The position numbers and the translations under genes are program-made. A stretch of 64,000 nucleotides of DNA from positions 1,426,001-1,490,000 of the forward strand of contig NZ_JAVIWQ010000002.1 of the NCBI RefSeq assembly GCF_034313965.1. The letters are read 5' to 3'. Positions within the stretch are counted from its first letter, which is position 1. Every line of letters starts with the position of its first letter. The notes beneath the pieces are model-generated. The model had not been told where the DNA came from, ran no database searches, and saw only the letters and a program-made list of their open reading frames with translations. Shown here piece after piece: positions 56,162-64,000 of this stretch. Source of the stretch: Herbaspirillum sp. RTI4. Lineage in GTDB: Bacteria > Pseudomonadota > Gammaproteobacteria > Burkholderiales > Burkholderiaceae_D.

Positions 56162-56194
56162 GTACGAGTAAGCACGATTAAGCACGATTAAGTG
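56155..56194 (+). repeat. 10-bp tandem repeat over the purF stop codon
   Basis: Four units of the type CGATTAAGCA run from 56155 to 56194. Each carries TAA, and because the unit is 10 bp the TAA triplets fall successively in all three reading frames. The first TAA is the purF stop. Confidence 0.9.
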
Positions 56195-56224
56195 CGGTTG
56201 GCAGCCCGCTGACGGATAGAAACG

Positions 56225-56246
56225 GCCCGCTGTATGCGGGCTGTTT
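56225..56246 (+). terminator. Intrinsic terminator of purF
   Basis: Stem GCCCGC (56225-56230) and GCGGGC (56236-56241) with a 5-base loop, then TGTTTT. It lies 64 bp after the purF stop. Confidence 0.8.
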
Positions 56247-56324
56247 TGTACCGGGTGCAGCAAGTGCCATGTCTTTCCCTGATTTTCTCTACTGTCTCTC
56301 TCTACTGTCGCCACACCACCGATC

Positions 56325-57566
56325 ATGACTGAAGCAAAAAAATACGGATTCACCACCACCATCCTGCACAGCGACCGCCAAAAATCGATAGAGCATGGCT
56401 CGCTGCACAAGCCTATTCATACCTCGGTAGCCTTCGGTTACAAGGACGCGCGGCAACTGGCCTCGGTATTTCAGGGCAAGGAATCCGGGTATCGTTATGG
56501 CCGTCAGGGCAACCCGACGGTGTCGGCGCTGGAAGACAAAATCACCGGCATGGAGGGCGGCTTGTCCACCATCTGCTTCGCTACCGGCATGGCGGCAATC
56601 GGTGCGGTGGTGCAGGGTCTGTTGCGGGCGGGCGACCATGTGGTGTCGTCGGCTTTTCTGTTCGGCAATACCAACAGCCTGTGGCAAACCGTGGGCGCGC
56701 AGGGAGTGAGCGTGTCGATGGTCGATGCCACCGACGTGGCCAATGTCGAAGCCGCGCTGACCGAGGCCACCCGCCTCGTGTTTGTCGAAACCATCGCCAA
56801 TCCGCGCACGCAGGTGGCCGACATGCAGCGTATCGGCGACCTGTGCCGGGCGCGCGGCATTCTGTTCATTGTCGATAACACGATGACTTCGCCTTACCTG
56901 TTTCAGCCGAAACGGGTCGGCGCCGGGCTGGTGGTCAATTCACTGACCAAGTCGATTGGCGGTCACGGCAACGCATTGGGTGGCGCGCTGACCGATACCG
57001 GCGAATACGACTGGACCCGCTATCCGCATATCGCCGCCAACTACCGACGCAATCCCGCTCCGCAGTGGGGCATGACGCAGATCCGCGCCAAGGGCTTGCG
57101 CGATTTCGGTGCCTCCTTAGGGCCGGAAGCAGCGCACAAGATTGCCGTCGGCGCAGAAACCATGGCGCTGCGTCAGCAACGCGAATGCACCACGGCGCTG
57201 GCGCTGGCGCAGATGCTGGAAGCAGACCCGCATGTGGCGGCCGTGCATTACCCGGGACTGGCATCGCATCCGCAGCACGCACTGGCCACCGAGCTGTTCC
57301 GTAGCTACGGCAGCCTGCTCAGTTTTGAATTGCGGCCGGAAGTCGATTGCTTCGATTACCTGAATCGTCTGCAACTGGCAATTCCCGCCAGCAATCTGGG
57401 CGATACCCGCACCCTGGTTATCCCGGTCGCACACACCATTTTTTACGAAATGGGCGCAGAGCGTCGCGCTGCCATGGGCATTGCCGAATCGCTGATCCGG
57501 GTGTCGGTGGGTCTGGAAGATACGGCTGATCTGGTGGAAGATTTCCGGCAGGCCATGCCGGATTGA
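56325..57566 (+). CDS. Cys/Met-metabolism PLP enzyme, likely O-succinylhomoserine sulfhydrylase
   Basis: A 413-residue enzyme of the cystathionine gamma-synthase family. The PLP lysine is Lys209 in SLTKSIGGHGN; the YRYGRQGNPTVSALE block and IVDNTMTSPYLFQP are conserved. In this purF-linked position Burkholderiales usually carry metZ, which makes homocysteine from O-succinylhomoserine and sulfide. The sequence is somewhat longer in the 215-250 region than classical MetZ, so a cystathionine gamma-synthase/lyase family member of other specificity is possible. Confidence 0.82.
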   Translation: MTEAKKYGFTTTILHSDRQKSIEHGSLHKPIHTSVAFGYKDARQLASVFQGKESGYRYGRQGNPTVSALEDKITGMEGGLSTICFATGMAAIGAVVQGLLRAGDHVVSSAFLFGNTNSLWQTVGAQGVSVSMVDATDVANVEAALTEATRLVFVETIANPRTQVADMQRIGDLCRARGILFIVDNTMTSPYLFQPKRVGAGLVVNSLTKSIGGHGNALGGALTDTGEYDWTRYPHIAANYRRNPAPQWGMTQIRAKGLRDFGASLGPEAAHKIAVGAETMALRQQRECTTALALAQMLEADPHVAAVHYPGLASHPQHALATELFRSYGSLLSFELRPEVDCFDYLNRLQLAIPASNLGDTRTLVIPVAHTIFYEMGAERRAAMGIAESLIRVSVGLEDTADLVEDFRQAMPD

Positions 57567-57568
57567 AT

Positions 57569-57597
57569 GTGCTGTAATACATGCTGTAATACATGCA
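57569..57597 (+). repeat. 12-bp tandem repeat just after the metZ-like stop
   Basis: Units GTGCTGTAATAC and ATGCTGTAATAC, followed by ATGC, begin 2 bp after the stop codon. Nothing else is seen in the 64-bp convergent gap except a possible AGACG/CGTCT hairpin near 57600-57620. Confidence 0.75.
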
Positions 57598-57630
57598 ACA
57601 GACGGCCGTGAGCGGCGTCTGATAAGGCTT

Positions 57631-58227
57631 TTACGGCAGCAGGTTTTGCACCGCTTCCGGGTCGTGCCACTTGCTGCGATAGGTGGGCGTGAACTGTTGC
57701 AGTCGGGTGATCAGGGCGACGGCATCCGTTTCATGCATCATCAGCAAGGCTTGCTCGGCACTGACGAAACGTTGCGTCACCATGTGCTCCATGAAGGCAA
57801 TCAGCAGGCCGTAAAATCCATCGACATTGAAGAGCGCCACCGGTTTGGCGTGAAAGCCGAGCTGGGCCCAGGTCAGCACTTCGAATAACTCTTCCAGCGT
57901 TCCCATGCCGCCCGGCATGGCGATAAATCCGTCCGACAATTCCGCCATCAAGGCCTTGCGTTCGTGCATGTCCTTGACCACATGCAGTTCGGTCAGCCCG
58001 TGATGTCCCAGTTCCTTGTCCAGCAGCGCATGCGGAATCACGCCGGTCGCCTGGCCGCCCAGCCGCATGACTTCGCTGGCCACGATGCCCATCAGCCCGA
58101 CATTGCCGCCGCCGTAAACCAGGGCAATATTTTCTTGCACCATCTGTCCTGCCAGCGCGCGCGCAGCTTCAGCATAAACCGGCGAAGCGCCGGGGGAGGA
58201 ACCGCAATAAACGCAAATGGACTTCAT
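57631..58227 (-). CDS. LOG family phosphoribohydrolase (TIGR00730 type)
   Basis: A 198-residue Rossmann-fold protein. The hallmark motif PGGMGTLEE (105-113) and the GGGNVGLMG loop (39-47) place it in the LOG family, which releases free bases from nucleoside 5'-monophosphates (cytokinin activation in plants and some bacteria; nucleotide housekeeping elsewhere). GGAG precedes the ATG. It is convergent with the metZ-like gene and 61 bp downstream of the acyltransferase gene. Confidence 0.92.
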   Translation of the reverse strand: MKSICVYCGSSPGASPVYAEAARALAGQMVQENIALVYGGGNVGLMGIVASEVMRLGGQATGVIPHALLDKELGHHGLTELHVVKDMHERKALMAELSDGFIAMPGGMGTLEELFEVLTWAQLGFHAKPVALFNVDGFYGLLIAFMEHMVTQRFVSAEQALLMMHETDAVALITRLQQFTPTYRSKWHDPEAVQNLLP

Positions 58228-58288
58228 GTTTCTCCAGATAAATGACCAACGGGAAATGGTTCAAGGTCTGACTTTGTTGCTTCAGCAA

Positions 58289-59146
58289 TCAGGATGCCGG
58301 TGTTTTGTAACGGTTGTAACCCCACAGGTACTGGGTCGGCATGCGGCGAATCATTTCTTCCATCTGATGGTTGATTTCAGTCGCGGCGCTGACCGGATCG
58401 GCCGACAAGGGCTGCGGCATCGGATGGATGTGCAGACGATAACCGCGGCCTATCCCTTTGCGCTCCGCACCGATAATGAAAATGGTCGCGCCTGACAGAC
58501 TTTGCAAGCGCTGCACCAGCGTCATGGTGTACGCGGGCCGGCCAAAGAAGGGGGCCCACACGCCTTCGCCCAGCGTCGGCACCTGATCCGGCAGGATGCC
58601 TATGGTTTGTCCCCGCAGCAGGGTCTTGACCAGCGTTCTGACGCCCGACAAATTGGCCGGGGCCATCGTGAGCTGCGGGCGCGAACGCATTTTGACGATC
58701 CAGGCTTGCAGCCAGATCTGCCGTGGTGGACGAAAGAGAACCGTGGACTTGTGCCGGCTGCTATAAATCGGGCCGAGCAACTCGAAGCACCCCACATGCG
58801 GCGATAGCAGGATAACGCCTTTGCCGCTTTGCAAGGCGGCGTCAAACAGCTGCCATTCCTTGCATTCCACCTGACGATTCAATTGCGCCTCGTTACGTCT
58901 GACCCACCAATAGGGCATTTCCAGCATCATTTTGCCGACCGATAACATGGCGGCGCGGTGCATCGAAGCATTGCTCGAAGGGAAGGCGCGGGAAAAATTT
59001 TCTTCAGCACGGCGTTTGTAGGTGCCCGGAAATTGCCAGGTCAGCCAGCCGACGCAGGCTCCCAGCGCCTGCAACAGCGACAAGGGCAGCCAGGCCAGAC
59101 TACGAAATATCAGCGTGACCACAGCGGGTCCCAGCACCTTGCGCAT
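58289..59146 (-). CDS. LpxL/HtrB-type lipid A acyltransferase
   Basis: A 285-residue inner-membrane acyltransferase that adds a secondary acyl chain to lipid A. An N-terminal membrane helix (about 7-38) precedes the catalytic HX4E motif: His117 and Glu122 (HVGCFE). AAGGA lies upstream of the ATG. Gammaproteobacterial LpxL/LpxM are about 20 residues longer. The acyl chain used cannot be read. It shares a divergent 173-bp promoter region with the patatin gene. Confidence 0.88.
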   Translation of the reverse strand: MRKVLGPAVVTLIFRSLAWLPLSLLQALGACVGWLTWQFPGTYKRRAEENFSRAFPSSNASMHRAAMLSVGKMMLEMPYWWVRRNEAQLNRQVECKEWQLFDAALQSGKGVILLSPHVGCFELLGPIYSSRHKSTVLFRPPRQIWLQAWIVKMRSRPQLTMAPANLSGVRTLVKTLLRGQTIGILPDQVPTLGEGVWAPFFGRPAYTMTLVQRLQSLSGATIFIIGAERKGIGRGYRLHIHPMPQPLSADPVSAATEINHQMEEMIRRMPTQYLWGYNRYKTPAS

Positions 59147-59319
59147 ACATCGTCCTTTTATATTTTTCCGGTCGGGCGTTCTTGATTCATGTTAGTTTCG
59201 ATAACAATCAGCGCCTGGTTTTGCTCAACATGCCCTAAAGCAGACAGTATAAGAGAGAAGCGACCGTAAGGCCGCGTCTTGCTTCCCACGATGTGTTGCT
59301 CAACGAGACTCTGGAATCT

Positions 59320-60357
59320 ATGCCAAACAAAATCGTAACGCTGGCGCTGCAAGGCGGCGGTTCGCATGGCGCGTACACCTGGGGCGTGCTGGACCGCCTG
59401 CTGGAAGACGGTCGTATCGATATCGAGGGCGTCAGCGGGGCCAGCGCCGGGGCGATGAATGCGGTGGTGATGGCGCATGGTTATCTGGAAAACGGCCGCG
59501 ACGGCGCACGCGCAGCACTGGCCCGATTCTGGGGCGGTCTGGGTACTCAGGACACGCAATTTTTTACTGCTCCGGATTTCAGTGGATTTGGGCAGGGCAT
59601 TCTGCCCTCGGTCACCTCCAGCGTGACGCCGGGAATCATGGACGCCTATCTGACGATGAGCCGTTTTTTTGCGCCGACGCAACTCAATCCGTTCAACGTC
59701 AATCCGCTGCGCGACATGCTGGTGGCGCAAATCGATTTTGAACGTTTGCGTCAGCCGTCTGCACTCAAGCTGTTCATCGCCGCCACGCAAGTGAGCACCG
59801 GCACGCTGAAGATTTTTCGCAATCAGCAACTGACGCTCGACAGCCTGCTCGCCTCGGCCTGCCTGCCGTCGGTGCATCATCCGATCACGATCGACGGTGA
59901 AATTTACTGGGACGGCGGATTTACCGCCAATCCGCCGATTTTTCCTTTGCTGCATCTGTGCGGCGCGCGCGACATCATGGTGCTGCTACTGCATCCATGT
60001 CGTCGGCCGGACAATCCGGTGACTGCCGAAGCGATTGTCCAGCGCATTAGCGAAATCGGTTTCAGCGCCGCTTTTTTTGCGGAACTGGGCGGTCTGGCGC
60101 TGGCCAAGCGCGAAGCCGAACGCGGCATGTTTGCTTTCGGTTCGCTGGAACGCCGCTTGCGTAACCTGAACATGCATGTCATCGATGCCAACGACACCAT
60201 GAGCGAGTTGAATGCCTCCAGCAAAATGGATGTCCGCGCGAGCTTCCTGAGCGATCTGTTCGAGCAGGGACGCGATCGCGCCGAGCTGTGGCTGAAAGAG
60301 CATTACAGCCGGATTGGCGTGCGTTCTTCGTTTGATCTGAGTCGCTACCTGCAATAG
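59320..60357 (+). CDS. Patatin-like phospholipase
   Basis: A 345-residue serine lipase with a Ser-Asp dyad: nucleophile Ser42 in SGASAGA, oxyanion loop GGGSHG (12-17) and Asp198 in DGGFTANPP. It lacks a signal peptide, so it likely acts in the cytoplasm or at the inner membrane on phospholipids or lipid esters. The ATG at 59320 (GGA upstream) is preferred to an in-frame GTG at 59293, which would add nine residues before the conserved first strand. The last 130 residues are helical and not assigned. Confidence 0.88.
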   Translation: MPNKIVTLALQGGGSHGAYTWGVLDRLLEDGRIDIEGVSGASAGAMNAVVMAHGYLENGRDGARAALARFWGGLGTQDTQFFTAPDFSGFGQGILPSVTSSVTPGIMDAYLTMSRFFAPTQLNPFNVNPLRDMLVAQIDFERLRQPSALKLFIAATQVSTGTLKIFRNQQLTLDSLLASACLPSVHHPITIDGEIYWDGGFTANPPIFPLLHLCGARDIMVLLLHPCRRPDNPVTAEAIVQRISEIGFSAAFFAELGGLALAKREAERGMFAFGSLERRLRNLNMHVIDANDTMSELNASSKMDVRASFLSDLFEQGRDRAELWLKEHYSRIGVRSSFDLSRYLQ

Positions 60358-60429
60358 TCGCCCGGCCCGGCAGGATGTCTGTCAACCGCTATACTGGACG
60401 ATTCTTTCTACGTCCAAAGCGCCCCTCCG

Positions 60430-61305
60430 ATGAAATCTTCCCGCAGCGAATTCCTGGACGTGCGCGGTTTGCGCTATCACCTGCGCCAGTGGGGCGAGCC
60501 GGGCATGCCGGTCTTGTTCATGCTGCACGGCTGGATGGATGTCTCGGCTTCCTTTCAGTTTCTGGTCGATGAATTGCAACGCGACTGGTATGTGATTGCC
60601 CCCGACTGGCGCGGTTTTGGCCTGACCCAGTACCCCGCCACAGACGCTTACTGGATACCCGATTATCTGGGCGATCTGGATGCCATCCTGCATCATTATT
60701 CTCCAGAGCGGGCCGTGACTCTGGTCGGTCACAGCATGGGCGGCAATGTCGCCAGTCTGTATGCCGGTACGCGCCCCGAGCGCGTGCGCAAGCTGGTCAA
60801 TCTGGAAGGTTTCGGTTTGCGCGAAATTGCCGCGTCGAAAGCACCTGCCCGCTACGCCCGCTGGCTGGAAGAATTACGGCAACCGCAGCAACTGGCTCCC
60901 TATGCCAGCCAGGCCGACGTGGCGCGTCGTTTGCAAAAAAACAATTCTCACCTCACCGATGCGCGCGCGGCTTTCCTGTCGCAGCATTGGGCCGCGCCGG
61001 ACGCGCAAGGGCAGTGGACCATCCTCGGCGACCCGGCGCACAAGCGCATCAATCCGGTGCTGCACCGGCTCGATGAAATGGAAGCCTTCTGGCGCGCTAT
61101 CCGTGCGCCGGTGTTGTGTGTCGAGGCGCAAGAAAGCTCGCTGTGGCAGTGGTTTGGCGAGAAAGGCGGCGCACGCGAGGAAATCGATCGCCGCATTGCT
61201 TGGCTGGCCGATGCCCGGTTTTTGATGGTGGCCGATGCCGGTCATATGGTGCATCACGATCAGCCGGCATTGCTGGCGAAAGCCATCGAGGATTTTCTGG
61301 CTTAG
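60430..61305 (+). CDS. Alpha/beta hydrolase
   Basis: A 291-residue alpha/beta hydrolase fold. Oxyanion motif MLHGWMD (about 31-37), nucleophile Ser102 in GHSMGG, and catalytic His272 in DAGHMVHH; the acid is probably in the LCVEAQESS segment. A cap domain spans about 125-215. Substrate unknown; many similar proteins are esterases or haloalkane-dehalogenase relatives. The last four codons, including the stop, are tandemly duplicated in frame downstream. Confidence 0.87.
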   Translation: MKSSRSEFLDVRGLRYHLRQWGEPGMPVLFMLHGWMDVSASFQFLVDELQRDWYVIAPDWRGFGLTQYPATDAYWIPDYLGDLDAILHHYSPERAVTLVGHSMGGNVASLYAGTRPERVRKLVNLEGFGLREIAASKAPARYARWLEELRQPQQLAPYASQADVARRLQKNNSHLTDARAAFLSQHWAAPDAQGQWTILGDPAHKRINPVLHRLDEMEAFWRAIRAPVLCVEAQESSLWQWFGEKGGAREEIDRRIAWLADARFLMVADAGHMVHHDQPALLAKAIEDFLA

Positions 61306-61341
61306 TTCCTGGCTCAATTCCTGGCTTAATTCCTGGCTTAA
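61294..61341 (+). repeat. 12-bp in-frame tandem repeat over the hydrolase stop codon
   Basis: Four units, each encoding Phe-Leu-Ala plus TAG, CAA, TAA and TAA in turn, run from 61294 to 61341. The last two units are identical (TTCCTGGCTTAA). All keep the hydrolase frame, giving a stop, a read-through Gln, then two backup stops. Confidence 0.92.
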
Positions 61342-61471
61342 GCCCGCGCCCCGCAAGCCTTGGCAATGCGGCGTACAATGAATTTCCCCTGTCCGATTGC
61401 TTTTTGCCGCTTTTTATCGCTTTTATCGGTATGCAGCGATTTGCTACGTGCGCCAATTTTTTTTCAAAAAC

Positions 61472-62317
61472 ATGCTCAATTTCGACCTGCATTGTCATTC
61501 CAATATCTCCGACGGCATGCTGACGCCGGCGTTGGTGGCTACACGCGCCAAGGCCAATGGCGTCGATGTCTGGGCGCTGACAGATCACGATGAAGTCGGT
61601 GGTATTGCGGTAGCGCGGGCGACGGCGGAGGAACTTGGATTGCGCTATGTAACCGGCGTGGAAATTTCCGTCACCTGGGCCGGGCAGACAGTTCACATCG
61701 TCGGTTTACGTATCGATGAAACCAATGCCGCGCTGGTGCAAGGTCTGGCCGATACCCGCAACGGCCGTGAGCGCCGCGCACGCGATATGGCGGCGCAGCT
61801 GGAGAAGGTGGGCATCGTCGGTGCCTTTGAAGGTGCTTTGCGGCATGTTGGCAATCCTGATCTGATTTCGCGCACGCACTTCGCGCGCTATCTGGTCGAG
61901 CAGGGCGTGTGCGCGGATACCAAAACCGTGTTTGCCAATTATCTGATCGAGGGCAAGCCGGGCTATGTAACGCATCGCTGGGCCTCGCTGGAGCAGGCGG
62001 TAGGCTGGATTCTCGGTGCGGGCGGCATAGCGGTGATTGCGCATCCGGGGCGCTACAAATTCAGTCTGGTGGAATTCGGTGCTTTGTTCGATTGCTTCCG
62101 TGACTATGGCGGAACCGCGATCGAAGTTGTGACGGGCAGTCATTTCCCTAACCAGTACGAGGAATATGCGCGTGTGGCACGTCATTATGGTTTCCTGGCT
62201 TCATGCGGTTCCGACTTCCACGGTCCCAGCGAGTCACGCATCGATTTGGGCGGGCTGCCGCCCTTGCCGCCGGGTCTGAAACCGGTCTGGCATGACTGGG
62301 ATATGGCGGCGGCTTAG
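61472..62317 (+). CDS. PHP-domain phosphoesterase (RNase AM / TrpH type)
   Basis: A 281-residue PHP-fold metal enzyme. The N-terminal FDLHCHSNISDGMLTP supplies His7 and His9, LTDHDEVGG the next ligands, VIAHPGRY the later His, and GSDFHGP the last. The family (YciV/TrpH, RNase AM) removes 5' nucleotides from short RNAs and 3',5'-bisphosphates. The ATG at 61472 is chosen because the metal site begins there. In E. coli it adjoins yciO; here htpX lies between them. Confidence 0.9.
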   Translation: MLNFDLHCHSNISDGMLTPALVATRAKANGVDVWALTDHDEVGGIAVARATAEELGLRYVTGVEISVTWAGQTVHIVGLRIDETNAALVQGLADTRNGRERRARDMAAQLEKVGIVGAFEGALRHVGNPDLISRTHFARYLVEQGVCADTKTVFANYLIEGKPGYVTHRWASLEQAVGWILGAGGIAVIAHPGRYKFSLVEFGALFDCFRDYGGTAIEVVTGSHFPNQYEEYARVARHYGFLASCGSDFHGPSESRIDLGGLPPLPPGLKPVWHDWDMAAA

Positions 62318-62350
62318 CGGTGGCAAGCGCTTCACCGGAAACCCCTTCCT

Positions 62351-62379
62351 CTTGAAAATGGCCTGATTCGCCGCATCTA
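62351..62379 (+). promoter_or_regulatory. Sigma-32 (heat-shock) promoter of htpX
   Basis: CTTGAAA (62351-62357), 13 bp, then CCGCATCTA (62371-62379) match the RpoH consensus CTTGAAA-N11-16-CCCCATNT with two or fewer differences. It ends 39 bp before the htpX start, and htpX is a known heat-shock gene in E. coli. Confidence 0.75.
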
Positions 62380-62418
62380 AGGTGCTCTTTCATTGAGTGG
62401 CCCCAGAGGAGTATTCCC

Positions 62419-63291
62419 ATGAAACGCATCTTCCTGTTCCTCGCGACCAATATTGCGGTGCTGGTCGTCATGAGTGTTGTCTTGTCACTGCTCGGTGTCG
62501 ACCGCTTCCTGACCAGCGCCGGTCTGAATTTGCCGATGTTGCTGGTGTTTTCGCTGGTGGTTGGTTTTACCGGCTCCATTATTTCCTTGCTGATCAGCAA
62601 GCCCATGGCCAAATGGTCGACCGGGGCGCAAGTGATCGTCACCCCGGCCAATGCCACCGAAGTCTGGTTGCTCAATACGGTGGCAACACTGGCGCAGCGC
62701 GCCGGTATCGCGATGCCGGAAGTGGCCGTCTACGATGGCGAGCCGAATGCTTTCGCTACCGGCGCGTTCAAGGATTCTGCCTTAGTGGCGGTATCGACCG
62801 GCTTGCTGCAAGGCATGACCCAGCAGGAAGTGGAGGCCGTGCTCGGCCATGAAATCGCCCACATCGCCAACGGCGACATGGTCACGATGACGCTGGTGCA
62901 GGGCGTGGTCAATACCTTCGTGGTCTTTCTGTCACGCGTGGTGGGTTACGCTGTCGATCGCGCCCTGTCGCGCAATGATGATCGTGGGCCGGGCATCGGC
63001 TATATGGTCACGGTGCTGGTGTGCCAGGTCGTTTTCGGTATAGGCGCCTCGATGATCGTTGCGTGGTTTTCGCGGCATAGAGAGTTCCGCGCCGATGCTG
63101 GTTCGGCCCGTTTGTTGGGTTCGCCGCAGCCGATGATGAATGCTCTGGCGCGACTCGGCGGCGTCTCGGCCAGTGGTTTGCCCGAGGCAATGGCGGCGAT
63201 GGGCATTAATGACAAGCCGGGTTTCAGCGCCTTGTTTTCCAGTCATCCGCCGCTGGAAGAGCGGATCGCCGCTTTACGTGGACAAGTCTGA
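62419..63291 (+). CDS. htpX: Membrane zinc protease HtpX
   Basis: A 290-residue inner-membrane M48 metalloprotease that degrades misfolded membrane proteins. Zinc ligands His144 and His148 with Glu145 are in [11 protein letters not shown]; a downstream EFRADAGSA block gives the third ligand (Glu). Two N-terminal membrane segments (5-25, 40-60) and two later hydrophobic stretches (about 157-175, 190-215) are visible. The protein starts [14 protein letters not shown] as in other HtpX. AGAGGAG is the ribosome-binding site. It has its own heat-shock promoter and terminator. Confidence 0.96.
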   Translation: MKRIFLFLATNIAVLVVMSVVLSLLGVDRFLTSAGLNLPMLLVFSLVVGFTGSIISLLISKPMAKWSTGAQVIVTPANATEVWLLNTVATLAQRAGIAMPEVAVYDGEPNAFATGAFKDSALVAVSTGLLQGMTQQEVEAVLGHEIAHIANGDMVTMTLVQGVVNTFVVFLSRVVGYAVDRALSRNDDRGPGIGYMVTVLVCQVVFGIGASMIVAWFSRHREFRADAGSARLLGSPQPMMNALARLGGVSASGLPEAMAAMGINDKPGFSALFSSHPPLEERIAALRGQV

Positions 63292-63332
63292 GGACGCACA
63301 GATTCGCTGCTCGGGCGTGACAGAGTAGTAAT

Positions 63333-63359
63333 ACGGCGGCATGGCCGCCGTTTTCTTTT
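63333..63359 (+). terminator. Intrinsic terminator of htpX
   Basis: Perfect stem ACGGCGGC (63333-63340) and GCCGCCGT (63344-63351) with a 3-base loop, then TTTCTTTT, 42 bp after the htpX stop. Confidence 0.92.
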
Positions 63360-63361
63360 GC

Positions 63362-63465
63362 GGGACTTACGCAAAAGGGCGCTGGCGTTGTTGCATCGCC
63401 TTGCCGTGCTGTTCGTACTGTCTACGACAATGCGCCTAGCCAGCGGCCTTTTGCCTAAGTCCTAT
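63362..63465. repeat. 104-bp element with about 25-bp imperfect terminal inverted repeats
   Basis: The left end GGACTTACGCAAAAGG and the right end CCTTTTGCCTAAGTCC are nearly perfect inverted copies, continuing inward through CGCTGG/CCAGCG. The centre (CGTACTGTCTACGAC then TGCGCC) resembles the centre of the palindromic repeat at 24941-25061. It carries no gene and lies between htpX and yciO. Confidence 0.8.
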
Positions 63466-63500
63466 TTTTGAAGTATTGAATAAAAGGTTGCGTTAGCACC

Positions 63501-64000
63501 ATGAGTCAATTTTTCCAGATTCACCCCGATAATCCGCAGTCGCGACTGATCAAGCAGGCGGCCCAGATCATCCATAGCGGCGGCATTGTCGCGCTGCCTA
63601 CCGATTCCTGTTACGCGCTGGTTTGCCAGCTTGATAACAAGGACGCGGTGGAACGCGTGCGTCGCCTGCGCGGCGTTGACGACAAGCACCACCTGACGCT
63701 GCTGTGCCGCGATCTGAGTGAAATTTCGCAATACGCCAAGGTGGATAATCGTCAGTACCGTCTGCTCAAAGTGGGTACGCCGGGACCTTATACCTTCATT
63801 CTGGAAGCGACCAAGGAAGTGCCGCGTCGCCTGAGCCATCCGTCGCGTAAAACCATCGGTTTGCGCGTGCCGGAAAGCGCCGTGGCGCTGGCCTTGCTGG
63901 AGGAGCTGGGCCAGCCGTTGATCGGCACCACGCTGATCCTGCCGGGCGAGGAGATGGCGCTCAGCGATGCGGAGGATATCCGCGTCAGATTGGAGCGTCA
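63501..64000 (+). CDS. yciO: YciO-type Sua5/YrdC family protein, 3'-truncated by window edge
   Basis: The frame is open from ATG 63501 to the window end (166 codons). The start MSQFFQIHPDNPQSRLIKQA and the nucleotide/RNA-binding core GGIVALPTDSCYALVCQ, followed by RRLRG, KHHLTLLC and TPGPYTFILEA, place it in the Sua5/YciO/YrdC family. YrdC makes threonylcarbamoyl-AMP for tRNA t6A; YciO is the close paralogue with poorly defined role. The early PDNPQ block favours YciO. Linkage to the PHP gene mirrors trpH-yciO in E. coli. Confidence 0.88.
   Translation, partial: MSQFFQIHPDNPQSRLIKQAAQIIHSGGIVALPTDSCYALVCQLDNKDAVERVRRLRGVDDKHHLTLLCRDLSEISQYAKVDNRQYRLLKVGTPGPYTFILEATKEVPRRLSHPSRKTIGLRVPESAVALALLEELGQPLIGTTLILPGEEMALSDAEDIRVRLER

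Noticed and set aside
55058..56410. A 450-residue open frame antisense to purF
   Set aside because: It lacks any recognisable motif and lies opposite a clear enzyme gene; GC-rich codon bias explains it.

Overview
The window is a 64-kb stretch of a betaproteobacterial chromosome, most likely from the Oxalobacteraceae or a close Burkholderiales relative. This is inferred from gene order: leuC-leuD-leuB-asd-fimV-truA-trpF-trpB-trpA-accD-folC-dedD-cvpA-purF-metZ is a typical Burkholderiales housekeeping run. The DNA is moderately GC-rich and densely coded. I see no rRNA, tRNA, CRISPR array, prophage or transposase gene. Both edges cut a gene: lpdA at the left and a YciO-type Sua5/YrdC gene at the right.

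Layout. 1-10 kb holds the end of lpdA, a C40 peptidase lipoprotein overlapping an ArgD-type aminotransferase, a ferredoxin-reductase fusion divergent from a nucleotide-sugar-epimerase-like protein, a small Gln-rich protein, a di-haem cytochrome c peroxidase, an AcpA-type phosphoesterase lipoprotein and a MATE exporter. 10.4-13.8 kb holds a two-gene cassette resembling a type VI secretion lipase effector (Tle3-like) and a Tla3/DUF2875-like partner, with no VgrG or secretion genes nearby. 13.9-24.6 kb is an accessory nitrogen-nutrient module: a fused 5-oxoprolinase/hydantoinase, a 717-bp divergent control region with a sigma-54 promoter match, a LivK-H-M-G-F ABC importer, a DUF1445/YcsI protein (D-glutamate cyclase family) and a MarR-like regulator. 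24.7-25.4 kb has an unrecognised 75-residue gene with a palindromic promoter region and two copies of a dispersed palindromic repeat.

25.4-38.6 kb is mixed: glutathione reductase, outer-membrane phospholipase A, a FAD-linked 2-hydroxyacid dehydrogenase, a WrbA/DUF2069 pair, YihY, a CBS-domain protein, an LplT-PlsC fusion, chorismate synthase and a secreted GH101/GH129-like glycosidase. 38.8-57.6 kb is the housekeeping run for leucine, aspartate-family, tryptophan, fatty-acid, folate, purine and methionine biosynthesis, with the cell-pole protein FimV and tRNA pseudouridine synthase TruA. 57.6-64 kb holds a LOG phosphoribohydrolase, an LpxL/HtrB-type acyltransferase, a patatin, an alpha/beta hydrolase, a PHP phosphoesterase, the heat-shock protease HtpX behind a sigma-32-type promoter, and YciO.

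Two themes stand out. The 13.9-24.6 kb module can be read as an uptake and degradation system for 5-oxoproline, D-glutamate or a related lactam. Short tandem repeats of 9-12 bp recur at gene ends: in frame at the start of truA and of the glycosidase gene, and across or just after the stop codons of purF, metZ and the alpha/beta hydrolase gene. A long-palindrome repeat family is also scattered in at least four intergenic gaps. All functional calls rest on motifs read by eye.
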